A stretch of 64,000 nt of DNA from Plantago ovata. Its lineage: Eukaryota; Streptophyta; Magnoliopsida; Lamiales; Plantaginaceae. The DNA is taken from NCBI GenBank assembly GCA_028274465.1, contig CM051458.1:31756692-31820691 (forward strand), read 5' to 3'. Of the stretch, positions 37,301-50,034 are shown piece by piece. Position 1 is the first letter of the stretch, and each line of letters opens with the position of its first letter. Made by a program: the position numbers and the translations under genes. Below the pieces are notes generated by a model. That model ran no database searches and was not told the DNA's origin. It worked only from the letters and a program-made list of their open reading frames with translations.

Positions 37301-39996
37301 GGTTCAAATACAATATGAAACAAGCAGCCTGTACAGATTAATAAATCCGAAGTACCAAAAAAGCCAGCAGTAGAACCAATGTGCTAAGAACAGAAAATTT
37401 TATGTTAAATCATAAGTACCAAACAACAGCACACAGTGGAACCCAATGTGCTAACTATAGAGAAATTTATGTTATTTAACATTTTGATTGTTATGTAAGA
37501 ACTCAGATAATAGTAAGTCTTAGAGGTATAAGGCTCTTACATGAGCAGAAGAATCGACAAAATTTGCAGATTTCCATCATCCAACACACTATTTACTCAG
37601 GCCTCAGATTCCAAGCACCAATCCCAGAAACAGAAAACATGCAAACCATACAAGCATAAGACATAACCAGAATACATTCTACCAGACAGCCACCAGTTCA
37701 GGACCAAACTGTACTTGACTTGACTCAATTCGGATAATGGCTGTTAAATACTGAATTCAGGCAACAACGTACCCACCAGAAGTTTACGGTCCAGCCATAA
37801 AACAGAGCCAAATAGTGAATTAAATATGTCAACGAGAGTATTCCTAGAAGCTCCACCTCAGAGGTCTCAGTATATTGAAATCGGCCATTAAAATTCAACT
37901 GAGTTCGAAATGGACTCAAAAAGTCATGTCTTAGTTGGTTGCCAAAGGGAGTGACAGTTGACAAAGACCGAAATCGATTTCAAAGGGCATCACTTCTTGA
38001 TTATCTTAGTCCCACTGCCAACTGAGCATGTAATACCTAATTGTCTAACCATGGATAAAGTTGAAATAGATCAGGTACTTAACAAATGTATCATTAATGA
38101 ATAACCTAACGAACATCAGCAAATAGATGCCACAACACAAGCACTGATCTTCCAAAGAATCCATAATATCTCAAGCTAAACTCACGGTAATATGTCATTC
38201 ATAGTCAAAAGGCTTCCAGACAGATGACTAGGCTCTGGGTCTCAATTAAAACGGACAATGTAGGACAGAGGATCAAGCTTCTGATACTTTCACAAGTACT
38301 AGTCCTCCCAGGAATTGATAAGTGAAAGTAAAACTCACAGTAATAAGCACTCCAAATCAAAAGGCATCATAAACTCTGGATCTCTAAATCAAACAGAAAA
38401 TTGCAGGAGGACAATATAAGAAGCTTCAACTTGAACTCTTTCTGCAGCATGAACTCAGGCAAACAGAATATTAACATCACACAACTAGCAACTCCATTTC
38501 CTTTTTATCAACTTCGGTGCCTACTGCTTCATGAACCATCTACGAATTTCATAAAACTTGAATTCTCGTCACACCAGATCCTTGAAAATACGGAAAAAAC
38601 TACAAACGAGTACATCAAACATCATAGTTTAGCAGAACTGAATCCACACGCGTCCGACCTGCTCTTGTTTATGAGAAGTTAAAACAAGAATTTGATTCTT
38701 CTGAAAGGTTCATTGATAGAGGCTTAGTACTAGGCAGCTAAAAGTAAGGCAAGTCAGTTCTACACCTAATCGGAACAGAGGAGGCATGGATTGAAATTAT
38801 CAAGGTAGGTTGAGGATGCATGTGAAAATGGTTTACAGACATAAACATGGAGAACCAAACATAGCAACAACTATGAAGGATGGACTACTATTATTGGAAA
38901 GGAGTTCGAAGATGCTTTAACTGCACATACTACCCTCCCAAAGCTTTGAGAACATTCCCAACATGAAAAAAAAAAAAAAAACATCAAGCTTCAGATCCGG
39001 TACAGAGTTACGTGGCCAATAACACATTGAACAAACAAAGATCTATACAAGTTAGAAGAGCTGAATGCAGCCAGCTACTTATCTTCGGGCAGCCTCTATA
39101 ACTGTCATGCGTACAACTCTTCGGGTTGCTTTTAACATCCTAACACTGACCTTTGGCAGCTGGAAATGGAGAAACAAGCGACCAACACTCATTGACCATT
39201 TAACTCAACCGTAGACAAATACAGATGAACTGATGAACTCAATATGCTGCAGCAACCTTGTTCAACTTCCATCCAGTTATCTAGGGCATACAGATGGGTT
39301 CAACTTCATGAATCTCGCTGTCGACGTGTCAAACTAAACCGATATTCAACTTACGGCAGCAAAATCAGAATTCGGAACTGGAACTGGAACTGAAACTGAA
39401 TACATCTATTATCTATCTATCTCTTATTAAACTAAGATCCATTTCACAACATCCGGATACACTCATGCAGTTGATTAGATCCATGAAAATCGAGGACGCC
39501 TAATTCCAAAATGCTATTCTAAAACGTTAACAGCCTCGTGAGATGCTCAACGAATCAATACACATCCAAATCTGTCCAACACAAACAACTAGATGATACG
39601 ATACCAACATCTGAACACAAAACAGTCAAGTCCTGAGCAATTGCAGACATCACCACAACCAAATCAAAAGTTCTTCAAATCGCATCTCAAGGCATTTCGG
39701 AAGATGAAAAAAGGAAAAACAAAACATCAACAGAGAGTCATCATCAGATCGGAAAATTTGAAAAAAATAAATAAATATCATCAGAAATTAACAACCTAAA
39801 TCAACAATAGAAACACTCAGCACACAAAATTTCAATTATATTAAACGAAATCGAAGCGATGGGTAACAAAACAAAGTATAACCTGAGAGTCGAGAATTTT
39901 GCCGAACCGACTGAAGGCACTTTCCAGCTGACGCTCTGTGACGTCCCACGCTAAACCTCCGACGAAGATGCGGTGATCCTGGTCCTTATCCGCCAT
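34304..39996 (-). CDS. RZ-1 (B/C-like): Glycine-rich RNA-binding zinc-finger protein, RZ-1 family
   Basis: Host gene of three coding exons: 39996-39883, 35549-35059 and 34550-34304, all with GT-AG borders (introns 39882-35550 and 35058-34551). They give 852 nt, 283 residues, ending at TGA. Residues 1-85 are an RRM with RNP2 (IFVGGL, about 10-15) and RNP1 (RGFGFLTF, 49-56). A CCHC zinc knuckle lies at 120-133 (C-F-K-C, H, C). The rest is rich in Arg, Asp, Gly and Tyr (repeats of RDRY, DDRY). This is the layout of plant RZ-1B and RZ-1C, nuclear proteins that bind RNA and act with SR proteins in splicing and transcript control. Length agrees with the family (about 290-310). The first intron is unusually long (4.3 kb) for this gene. 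The frame is intact, so the gene is probably functional. Confidence 0.93.
35550..39882 (-). other. 4.3-kb first intron of RZ-1
   Basis: Splits the RRM between RNP2 and RNP1. The sequence is moderately AT-rich with no repeat, transposon end or coding region that I recognise; the open frames in it are short and unlike any family I know. An A-run lies at about 38966-38980. Large first introns with possible regulatory or alternative-exon content are common in RNA-binding protein genes that control their own splicing, but nothing here proves it. Confidence 0.7.
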
Positions 39997-40607
39997 TGTT
40001 GATGGAACCTCGAACAAATTGCAATAGGAATTGTACAGCAGGCGTTTGAATTGAGAGGAAGATGGGTAAATTAGGTTATGGAGATGCCAGGCCTCTTTTG
40101 AATGAAATAGGGAAAGTGACGTGGTTAGGTTTAGTAGTTAGTGAAAGCCAAAAACCCCTACAGTCCTAGACCACCAATTTATACGTATACGTATACGTAT
40201 AATAATATTAATATCAATTTATTTTATTTTGCACATAAACTTTTAGTATGCTTTGAAAATGTGCTTGAACTTTTTTTATTTTAAATTACACACACAAAAT
40301 TTTACCAAAACTTTTCAATTTAAACTAAATTTTTTTTAATGAACATATACGAGATCTTCTCGTTACGACTCAAAAAAACATGTCAATACGATAAGGACGA
40401 CAAAAATGTCAGGCCACCCCAAATACCTCGTAGAATCTAGTAAACCAATCCTATGAATACATCAAAGAGCAACATAAATCAACCAAACATTAAAGCATAA
40501 ACGGGTTCCTTCAACTTAGGGCACAGAATGCTACGCTGCAGTATTCTCCGGATAACCTATGAACCAATGTTGACTGCATCAATCAGCTTCTACTGAAAAA
40601 ATGTTCA
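39997..40607. other. RZ-1 5' flank and AT-rich intergenic sequence
   Basis: The first 100 bp upstream of the RZ-1 ATG are probably 5' UTR and proximal promoter; no clear TATA box is seen, in line with many housekeeping plant genes. A short (TACG)-type repeat lies at about 40180-40201 (tatacgtatacgtatacgta). No gene is seen in the rest. Confidence 0.5.
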
Positions 40608-41099
40608 TTATGCGCTTGCCAAACCCACATAAACGTATTCTGCAATTAATCCTTTCAGCAATCTTGCCTTCCAACCCTTTCCCTTGGCTCTCCGATTCAG
40701 TTCCCTGACCTCTGCCTCCCAATCTGTCCAGCTCATGCGCATGTCAATCCATCGCAACACATGTTCAAGGATCGGTGTCGTTCCTGTACAAGTAAAGAAC
40801 AAATACTCTATACTCTCGTCTCCTCCGAAGTAACAACAATTTCCATATTTAAGAATGCCAAAGGTGAGCAATATATCATTCGTCGCTAGCTGATTCTACA
40901 GACAGAGCTAGCGGATGAACACATCACGCGGTCTAGCTATGTTCTGTAAGACCAAACTCTCCGGAAATTTTTTTCTTGTGGTCCACGCAGCCCTTAATAA
41001 ATTTGTTTCACCACAAACTTTCGAGTGGTTAAGTAATCCACCCATTCTTGGAGCCCATACACCCGACTTCGACACGTGAATATGCTTTTGAGAATCCAA
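40608..41099 (-). pseudogene. LINE 3' fragment with zf-RVT-like domain
   Basis: On the minus strand, after NQLATNDILLTFGI, comes a zinc-binding pattern of the zf-RVT type (CCYFGGDESIEYLFFTC), followed by W-I-D-M and a basic tail. This domain closes the reverse transcriptase protein of plant L1 elements. The upstream part (41099-40908) is a less clear piece of the same region. Stops separate the two pieces near 40900, and the rest of the LINE is missing. This is an old truncated relic with no obvious poly-A tail. Confidence 0.65.
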
Positions 41100-41325
41100 G
41101 AACAGTTAGACGGTGGTGAATATATACGTTTGAATGGGTGTATTCTTGATGTAGTATATATGCACCCATCGTATCCAAAAGCTTATCGGTTTTATTTTGT
41201 ATATTTCATAGTAACTTCACCATCAAAGCTTGATTCCAATCTTTCAAGTCTCTGATATTCGACCTCCACAACTACGTGGATTGCACAATTGTTCCCACGC
41301 CTACAAGCACTTTTCTGGAATGACT

Positions 41326-42170
41326 CACTACAAAAAGCTGCAGCATTTGTGTCGAAAAATTGTACGACGAATTAATGTTTGTCACAAATACTTGGCAACC
41401 ATGACAAAAGGTTCAATTTGTCACAATAGATGGCATCTAACGTGACAAATATGACCCTCGTCACAATATCTCGATCGTTTGTGACGATAGTTCACTTTCA
41501 TCACAAAATATAGAACATTTGTGATAAAACTTGTGCCTCACGAATATTTTTTGGTCACCCTTATATCCATTTGTGACAAAGTAGACAGGCTCATCACAAC
41601 TAAATGTGCTTTTGTGACAATGTATGTTCGTCACATGGGTATGTTGGCGGCCCAATTTTTTCAGCGTTGTGTGGTCCTTGACCTTTTGTGACAAGATCAC
41701 ACTTTCATCCCAAAAGTGTTACATTTGTGATAAAGTTTGTTCGTCACGTGGGGTTGTTGGTTGCCCAATATTTTCAGTGTTGTGTGGTCCTCGACCTTTT
41801 GTGACAATATCACACTTTCAATCCCAAAAGCGTTACATTTGTGATAAAGTTTGTTCGTCACGTGGGGTTGTTGGCTGCCCAATTTTTCCAACGTTGGGTT
41901 GAGGTCCTATTCGTGACAACTAAATAGAGGTCATCACAAAAGATGGAATAGTTTGTGACATAGATCATCACAAAAGAGGTCATCACAAAAGATGGAATAG
42001 TTATTGACAACTAAAAAGAGGTCATCACAAAAGATGTCATCACAAAAGATGGAATAGTTTGTAACAACTAAAAAGAGGTCATCACAAAAGAGGCCATCAC
42101 AGAAGATGGCATAGTTTGTGACAACTAAAAAGAGGGCATCACAAAAGATGTAATATGACTTGAAATAAAA
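41326..42170 (+). mobile_element. CACTA-type left terminus with subterminal repeats (element C2)
   Basis: The sequence CACTACAAAAAGCTGCAGC at 41326 has the shape of a CACTA terminal inverted repeat. It is followed by more than 800 bp packed with TTTGTGAC and GTCACAAA words in both orientations. These include about 2.3 copies of a 113-116 bp repeat (about 41630-41900) and shorter repeats of catcacaaaagatggaatag (41930-42150). Dense subterminal repeats that bind the transposase are typical for En/Spm elements. The right end is not found in the window. The motif differs from the ccgacggat repeats of the neighbouring element, so this is another family. Confidence 0.6.
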
Positions 42171-42400
42171 ATAGTTAAAAAATTTGTTGTCAGAGGGGAT
42201 CGATCCTGGACCACCTAAACAATGGACTACAATACATACCGGTGGGACAGATCAACCGTGTTGAAATAATTTGTTTAATTTTTGTATATATCTAAATTAG
42301 AAAGCCCTTCTTCTTTAAAGAGTCACCTCACCTCCGATCAGACGCGACCTTTCACCTTCATGCCACCATTTAAACGGCACACATTGTTATTAGATCGATA
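42171..42400. other. Stretch between C2 subterminal repeats and the inner CACTA element
   Basis: No repeat motif of either element. It ends in ATA, the left copy of the target-site duplication, and continues after 49963 into the leader of the F-box-like gene. It is therefore probably the promoter and 5' region of that gene, split by the insertion. Confidence 0.45.
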
Positions 42401-42424
42401 CACCACAAGAACCGGCACCATTAC

Positions 42425-42740
42425 CGACGGATGGTATCCGTCGGTAATAGGGTACCGATCCGTCGGTACGCCTTTACCGACGGATCGGCAACCACTTACC
42501 GACGGATAAATAGCCCGTCGCTATTTTATCCGTCGGTAATGCCTTTACTGTCGTTTCTTATTCGTCGCTAAATTTAGCGACGGATAATACCGACGGACTG
42601 ACGAATAAGGGCGTTGACCAGCCCTTATTCGTCTGACCGACGGATAAATTTATCCATCGGTGACATTTACCGACGGTCGGTTATGACCGGTTGACTTAGT
42701 CAACCGTTACTTACCGACGGATAAAGTTATCCGTCGGTAG
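42425..42740. repeat. Left subterminal repeats of CACTA element C1
   Basis: More than ten copies of CCGACGGAT or ATCCGTCGG, often as close inverted pairs, mixed with tagcgacggat variants. These are expected binding sites for the TNPA-like protein. A matching set lies at 49690-49945. Confidence 0.85.
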
Positions 42741-42942
42741 TTTTTTTTTTAATTATTTTTCTTGATAATTGTACAATAACCTGTTTAATAATATAAATTT
42801 ACGTACTAAAAATTAAAAATCATTAAAATTGAATTGAAAATAAAATTCAATAAAATTCGATTCTTCAAAATAGAAAAACGTTTACTACAAATGTAAATGT
42901 GAAAGTTTTACTACAAATGCCAACTAAAATGTAGAAATCTAG

Positions 42943-44926
42943 GGACGACGACCACTGGAACCCGAAGGAGCATGAGAACTGCCTTGCAAACCCGCACTCC
43001 CCGCGTACCAGGGCTCCCCTCCCCGGTCTGAAACACAGCTCCCTCTGCGAACGGGTCCATGCCAATGGGATGCTTCTCCAGAATCTTCTTCAGCATCAAA
43101 TTCTGCGTCTCCACCTGACACAAGTAATGATCGATGTAGTTAAGAATATGAAAGATAGATGCAAGCAATGTAAATGAGCATACAAGTGGTTATACATCTA
43201 CATGACATATCAACATAATATTAGCATACAAGTGAATATACCTGAGACACAAGTGTTTCCTGAATGCTCTTCATCCTAGCATTCTCGGCCCTAAGTGCTG
43301 CCATCTCCTCAGCCAATCGAGAATCTGAGCTGGAGGTAGAACCGGATGAGCGCTGAAATGATTCAGCTGCAAGAGAACGTCCCAAGTTCCCTAAGCCATA
43401 GATCGACCACTTAGGGCCAGGAGGGTTCACCTCGAGGAAGGCAGCGTTCTCTTCCTCCATCGTAAGTATGTCACCCTTCTCTTGCATCTTAACCTTGTAA
43501 AAAGCCTCAACCTCCTCCTACAAGCAGTTAAGCAATACATGAGTTGATATATTACAATACATATAGAAACTTTTTAAAAAGAAATACAGTACAAGTAACT
43601 CAAACTACTCATTTATGTACTTACATTCAGTTTCTTGGCTTTCTTGCATGTCCACTTGCCGTTCTTGAACTTGGCATTTTTCACCATGGTCAAGTACGAC
43701 TCACATCCTTGTCCAGTGAGCCTCTGTTCATTTTGCAAAGTAATAAGTGTCAGTGTTTACAATAAAATTTTAAGAATATTGAAAGTGACTAGAGTAAAGC
43801 ACAAGTTAACTTACTGCATTGAGGTCACGAGTGGCCTAAGACTGTGTGCCGAGATGGTGCTTCGAATAGTCCTCGTCTTCACCGGAGCTGCTTCTGTCCG
43901 CCCGTGCTCGATTCTTCTTGTTCTGATCTGCTAGGTCCTCGGCATCCTGTGTCTTCCAGTAAGCCAACCACAGAGGCCACTCCCTGTCGTGGATGAATCT
44001 AGGCTTCACTCGAGACTCCTTAAGGTCGTGGACCTTGTCTCGGTAACAACGAGCACCAACAGTGTTGAAAACAAACCAAAGCTCCTTCAATAGCACGTTT
44101 GGCAAGTAGTAGTGTTTCTAACCACCAAAACAACCAAAGGTCACAATTTAGAACGACACAACAATCAATACAACAAGAACAAGATCAACGTAAGCACAAT
44201 GGTGACTAACATATCACCCAAATATAGTGGCTAACATATCACCCAAATATAGTGGCTAACATATCACCCAAATATAGTGACTAACATACCACTCACATTG
44301 CCCTAAAAAAACAACTAACACATGGTGACTAACATATCACCCAAATATAGTGGCTAACATACCACTCACGTAAATTTAGAATAAAAATAAAACAACGTTT
44401 ACTAAACATTTAAGATTGTTACAATACCCGCAGCTCATTGAAGTAGAAGTCAATGACATGGTCAAGCAGCCTTGACCACTTCTCCCCACCACGGTCCTCA
44501 GTCGGTGTTGGAGCGATGAACTTCTGGGTGATGATGTCACCGATCCTCGAATGGGCAGATGCAGGGTAAAACCTATTATGATTGTTAAATACAAATAAGA
44601 ATGAATAAGCATAATAAAGTATACGTAATATGTCACAAGTTAAACAATAAACTAAACAGCAGAAAGTGTACTTACGCAGCTTTCCCGTTAGGGAACAGAA
44701 CAGGCTTCCCCTTATACATGGCACCCAGGGTCGGCGTCACGTATGGGCAACCATCAGCAGGTAGGTTCGCAAATGGGTCAAACTTAGCCTTCTTCTTCCT
44801 GGTTGACGATGAGGAGCTACTCCCCTCCGATAATCCAATGATGGGTGGAACTACACCCTGCTCGTACCCTGGGGCTCCAGGAACTCGTAACTCGGGTGGA
44901 ATGTAGTTGCACCTAGGTTTCGGCAT
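42943..44926 (-). CDS. TNPA-like protein of CACTA element C1 (Ptta/En/Spm family)
   Basis: This is a spliced minus-strand gene. Exon 1 is 44926-44676 (MPKPRCNYIPPELRVPGAPG, donor GTAAGT at 44675). Further exons contain PASAHSRIGDIITQKF (about 44573-44429), HDREWPLWLAYWKTQDAED with KNRARADRSSSGEDEDYSKH (about 44119-43836), a short exon near 43690, the segment MEEENAAFLEVNPPGPKWSIYG (about 43487-43245), and a last exon VETQNLMLKKILEKHP (about 43121-42943). The KNKKNR-type block followed by H-x-x-G-T/S is the signature of plant transposase family 24. The C-terminus has a coiled-coil pattern (LAEEMAALRAENARMKS). It should bind the subterminal repeats. Exon borders other than the first are approximate. 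Confidence 0.75.
44205..44370. repeat. 28-bp minisatellite in an intron of the TNPA-like gene
   Basis: About four to five copies of gtggctaacatatcacccaa plus atatagtg, in tandem, with a few changes in the last ones. It lies in the intron between the second and third coding exons. Confidence 0.85.
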
Positions 44927-45061
44927 CTGCAAATAAAACAATATCAAGGTTAGTATAATGATATGAAATATGCACGTACAATATAAAGCATTATCAATTA
45001 ATGTAAATGCACATACAAGTGAATATACATATAAATGACATAGAAACATAATTTATTACCA

Positions 45062-48000
45062 ATTAAAGGTTCCTCCAACTCTAACTCTACAAAATGATCC
45101 TCGTGCAGGGCAAACTGCCCATCTTTATCCTGTATAGGGCGTCGTGCTACATCATCCACTAAATCCGACTGGAACGAGTTGGTTATGGACTCGTCCTTCT
45201 CTATATACTCAATCTTGGAACGAGCACGTATGGGTATCACACCCAACCAATCACCCTTGGCCTTAGACACACCTGGATAGGGAAAGTAGACAGCTTGTGT
45301 TGCTTGACTGGCTAACACAAATGGCTCGTACTTTTTGTACTTCTTCTTCTGGTTGATCTCAACCAAATCATAATCCACATGTGTTCTCGTACCATCTGGA
45401 GAAGGGTCGTACCAGTCAACCTCAAATAGAACTGTACGTTCAAAGGTACACCTGGATATTCAATACGAACAATCCGTTTAAGGGTACCAAAGAAATCCTG
45501 CCCCTCTCCTCCTATATCTGCCCCAAGCATAGAAACGCCACTGTTGGCAGTTTCTTTGTGCAATGACCTGCCGTGCGTGTCAAACCTAAGTCCATTTACT
45601 ACGTACGATGTGAATGTCACGACCCCCCGCAAAGGACCACTTGCTAGAGCTAGTACGTAAGGACATGTGATATTGTTGGCAGGATTTCTTGCATATGCAC
45701 CAAACCATTGTGGAAATTCAGTTTCCACTTGCTGTTGTCGTAAGTACTCAATAGTATCATCTGCCATTATTGGATCATTCTCCAAACAACGTTCTTTAAA
45801 GTACCGATCAAATATGGCCATATACTTGTCCACACTTTCACAGTTCCTAAGGATGTAAAAGTGAGCAGCCCTGTACTCTTTCTCTGTCAAATATTCTTTC
45901 TTCTCCTCACCTATAGGTCGTCCAGTTACCCTAAAGATGGAAAGAGTGATAGAATCATCCTCTTGAACTGTGAAAGTGTTGGCATTTCTAGCCGGCCTAG
46001 ATGTCTTGGTCATGACATCGTCGTCAAAGTAATAGGAGCAGAAATGAGAACTCTCAGATCGGATGTATGCATTAGCAATGGAGCCCTCAGGTTGAGCTTT
46101 GTTCTTGACAAACTTCTTAAGCTTACCTAAGTACCTGTTTATGAAATTACAATTGATTAGATTATTGTTATTAAGTTCGAATGTGTGAATATTGATAGAA
46201 ATATAGTTAAAGCATCATCATACCTCTCAAATGGATACATCCACCTGAACTGAACCGGCCCAACATGCAATGCTTCATATGGGAGGTGGACCGGCAAGTG
46301 CTCCATAGAATCAAAGAAGCTAGGAGGGAATATGCGCTCAAGCTTGCATAGAATCAAGGGTATGTTCCTTTCAAGTGTCCTCAACACTTCTATTTCAACA
46401 ACCCTTGTGCACATGTTCTTGAAAAACAAGCTTAGCTCGGTAAGAGCGCTCCAAATGGCTGGAGGTAAGAGTTCTCGAAATGCAATGGGAACTAACCTCT
46501 CCATGAACACATGAGAATCGTGGCTCTTCATTCCATACATCCTAGTCTTGTTCAGATCCACACAACGCCCCAACTTCGATGCATAGTTATCGGGAAACTT
46601 CAAAGACTTCACCCAATCAAACAATTTTTCTCTAGCATCTTTGTCTATCGTGTAAGCCGCCTTGGGCCATTGACCTTGGGCATTCTTCTTCGATAACCCT
46701 GGCCTTTTGCACAAGCCACCCAATTCCTCTCTAGACTTAATTGTATCCTTGGTCTTGTTGGGTATTTGGCAAATTGTGTTGAAACAGTTCTCAAACACCT
46801 TCTTCTCTATATGCATGAAGTCTAGCATATGACGTATCTTCAAACTTCTCCAATAAGGCAAGTCCCAAAAGATGCTCCTCTTCTTCCACCCACAACTTTT
46901 CTGAATCTTAGCATTATGCTTCTCCCAACCAATCTCCGTCACTTTCATAACTCCCAAGTGTTCGATAATTGCAAATATTTGCTCACCGGTTAGTTGTTTG
47001 GGGGCCCCTTTGGTCTCAACTCTGTTCTTAAGGAATCGATCCTTGTCGTTCCTAAATGGATGATGATCCGGTAGAAACCTTCTATGGCAGTCAAACCAAG
47101 TTTCCTTGCCACTTTTGTCAAGTCTAAAAGCATTAGTATCCTCCAAACAATGTGGGCAAGCATGAAATCCAGAAGTCTTCCTCCCAGAAAGCATAGAGTA
47201 AGCCGGAAAGTCACTAACAGTCCACATAAGAGCTGCTCTCAAAGTGAAGTTCTTCTTGCTAGACACATCATAAGCAGGTATACCGTTCACCCATAGATCA
47301 TGAAGCTCCTTGATCAGGGGCTGCAAGAACACATCCAGCTTCTGTCCCGGATCATCTGGACCGGGAACCAAGACAGCCAAGAACATGAATGGTTCTTTCA
47401 TGCAATCATTCGGAGGCAGATTGTACAGAGTTACCATTACCGGCCACATGGAATACTTACGCTCATTCCCAAAAGGGTTAAAACCATCAGAACTAAGGCC
47501 CAACCTTACATTCCTCGGTTCCGCTGCAAACTCAGGATATTTCTCATCAAATTCCTTCCATGCCGGTGAATCAGCTGGATGCTCCATCTTACCCGCCATA
47601 TCTGCAGGTATCACCCTCTCCTTGTGCCACTTCATTTTATCTGCACAAGCATTTGAAGCATACAACCTCTTCAAACGCGGACCTAAAGGAAAGTACCACA
47701 TCTTCTTGTGGGAAAGATTCATTTTCTGTCGTTTGTTAGAAGCCCCAGGCTTGTAACGCTTGTATCGTTCCTTCCCACAATGTTTGCAACTTAGCAACTC
47801 TGCATCCTCCTCCCAATAAATCATGCACATATCGGGGCAACAATCAATCTTCTCCATAGGCAACCCCAAACCACGCATCTTCTTCTGCGCGTGATAGAAA
47901 TTGGTAGGAATCAAGTTAGGCTCGGGAAACGCCTTCCTAAGGATGTTTAACCAAGTGTTGAAGTTCTCTTCTGATTGGGCACCCTCAGCTTTGGCACTCA

Positions 48001-48531
48001 AAGTTGAGACACCAACTCTAACTCGGTCATAGGACTGCCTGGAAAGATAGGCTTCTTTGAGGACTCTAACATCTCGTAGAATGCCATAGTCTCGGCATTT
48101 GGAGACTCCTCAACATCCTCCATATTACTGTCACCAAAATCGATACCATGTGCAACATTCTCCAACATGGCTTCCATATCACCATGTACTGACGATGGAC
48201 CCGAGGAAACGGCGGACAAATCCTTGGTCCGTCTCATCTTTCTCGCGCTCCCATAGTCTAGGAGCAAAGGAACAGTCTCACCGTGATGATTCCATACCTC
48301 ATAATCAGGCACGAATCCCCTACTTCTCACGTGCTGCTTAACCATATTGGGGCTCAACCATTGCGTGTTTCTACATTTATTTGCACTACAAGGACACTTC
48401 ATATCCCCACATTTCAAACAATCAGGGTGTGCAAGTGCAAATGCAATAAATGAATCAAGCCCCTGCTCGAAACTAGGCAGAATCATCCCATGCTTGGTCC
48501 GTTTATACATCCAAGACAGATCGGGTTCCAT
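45062..48531 (-). pseudogene. tnp2-type transposase (TNPD-like) of CACTA element C1
   Basis: It starts at 48531 with a transposase-associated domain (MEPDLSWMYKRTKHG, zinc ligands around CLKCGDMKCPCSANKC, about residues 1-75). The tnp2 core follows (48001-46224: CPDMCMIYWEEDAELLSCKH, GLSSDGFNPFGNERKYSMWP, HACPHCLEDTNAF, HMLDFMHIEKKVFENCFNT) and then a DUF4218-like part (LPVHLPYEALHVGPVQFRW). After an intron (46223-46135, GT-AG) the C-terminal part continues (YLGKLKKFVKNKAQPEG, from 46134) into a DUF4216 region (VDYDLVEINQKKKYKKYEPF). Two frame changes are apparent, one near 48000 and one near 45420, so as assembled the gene is broken, although each piece is long and well preserved. A base error could also explain them. 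Confidence 0.85.
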
Positions 48532-49689
48532 TTCAACAATGACTAACCTGAAATTCTTTAATTATTAAATTCATACATTTTCAATATTCATATTTAGAAT
48601 TGAAATGTAGTTTTAAGGATATTTATATGTCTTATACAGATTTGAAGTTAACATTATAATCATTTTATTATTATGTTATAATCATTTCATTTAATTTTAC
48701 GGACAAATTATAATCATCAACCAACCATATCACCAATCAACCATATAACAAAAACATCTCTAGCCTAACATCATCAACCATATCACCAATTTACCAACCA
48801 TCAACAACATCATCTCTAGACTAGCATCATCAACAACAACCATATGAACATATCTCTAGCCTAACATTATCAACCATATCACCAATCAACCATATAACAA
48901 CATCATCTCTAGCCTAACATCATCAACCTTATCACCAATCAACCAACCATCAACAACATCATCTCTAGCCTAGCATTGTCAACAACAACCATATGAACAT
49001 CATCTCTAACCTAACATCATCATCATATCATCATCTCGAACCCATTTTCACTTTATTTCAAAACCCCCAAATTGAGCTACAAGTCTCGATTTTCATAAAT
49101 TACTCTATTTTATCGTATTCAACTACAAAATTAACCTTATATAAGTACATAACCTAGTTATGGAACATTAAATTCGATCAAATACAAAACTAAAAAAAGC
49201 CCTAAATTGATCTAAGTCTCGATTTTAATTAACAAACCCAAATTAACATAATCCAAAACTAACATTCAACTATAACAACTAATATCTACTTAATACTAAC
49301 ATACATTTCCATAATTTAAGAAATCCCCAAATTAATAAAATCCCAAAATCGATTCATTACTCAATTTTAACAACAATCAACTACACATTTAAGCAAAATA
49401 TACTTGTATCAACTACTATGTAACATACATTTGACAATTTAACCAACAATTGGATAATTCCCAAATTAAAAATCAAATAAGGGTTAGAGTTCATACCTTT
49501 GATTTTGCACAAATTGACCAAAAAAACTTCGAATTGAAGGTTGTTCCTTGTTCCTTGTGCAATAAGCTTCAATTTTCTACCAAAATGGATGAAAATGGTG
49601 GAGTTTTGAAGGAGAAATGGAGATGAGAAGAGAGAAAAACGAGAAGAAGAAGTAAGGAGAAGAAGAAACAATGGCGTTTCTGCAACTCC
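48532..49689. other. CACTA C1 right flank region with minisatellite
   Basis: Non-coding AT-rich stretch between the tnp2 start and the right subterminal repeats. It contains a degenerate minisatellite (about 48715-49035) built on atcatcaaccatatcaccaa and catctctagcctaac. The tnp2 promoter should lie here. No other gene is seen. Confidence 0.75.
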
Positions 49690-49960
49690 GCCGGTCGGTA
49701 TATTAGAGCTTACCGACGGATAAGCTTATCCGTCGGTAAGCTTAATTTTTTTTTTAATTTGTTTTAAAATTTAGCGACGGACAAGTTATCCGTCGCTAAA
49801 ATACCGACGGATCGGTACCTTTTAGCGACGGATGACGAACAAAGTGGTCAACTTTGTTCGTTATTCGTCATCCGTCGCTAAAAGGCACCGATCCGTCGGT
49901 ATTTACCGACGGATAAAATCACGCATTTTATCCGTCGGTAAATACCGGATTTTTATAGTG
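49690..49960. repeat. Right subterminal repeats and terminus of CACTA element C1
   Basis: Repeated ATCCGTCGG, tagcgacgg and their complements, several as perfect hairpins (for example ccgtcggtatttaccgacgg at about 49891). It ends ccggatttttatagtg at 49960, the complement of CACTATAAAAATCCGG, followed by ATA. Confidence 0.9.
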
Positions 49961-50034
49961 ATATAAACAAGAAAGAAGTTAGTCTGTTTCATAAACAAGA
50001 AAAGATCGAGAAGAAGGGCTTGAGTGTAGAAGTA

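Larger units (their letters stand above)
42401..49960 (-). mobile_element. CACTA (En/Spm) DNA transposon C1, about 7.56 kb, with both ends
   Basis: The right end reads, inward, CACTATAAAAATCCGG and the left end CACCACAAGAACCGG, an imperfect inverted pair. Both are flanked by ATA (42398-42400 and 49961-49963), the 3-bp duplication expected for CACTA elements. Subterminal repeats with ccgacggat lie at about 42425-42740 and 49690-49945. Two minus-strand genes are present: tnp2-type transposase (right part) and a TNPA-like protein (left part). Two apparent frame changes in tnp2 and the altered left terminus (CACCA in place of CACTA) suggest it is not fully active, although the whole structure is there. 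Confidence 0.9.

Noticed and set aside
41326-49960. Treating 41326 and 49960 as the two ends of a single CACTA element
   Set aside because: The subterminal motifs differ (TTTGTGAC versus CCGACGGAT). The ATA duplication pairs 49960 with 42401, not with 41326.
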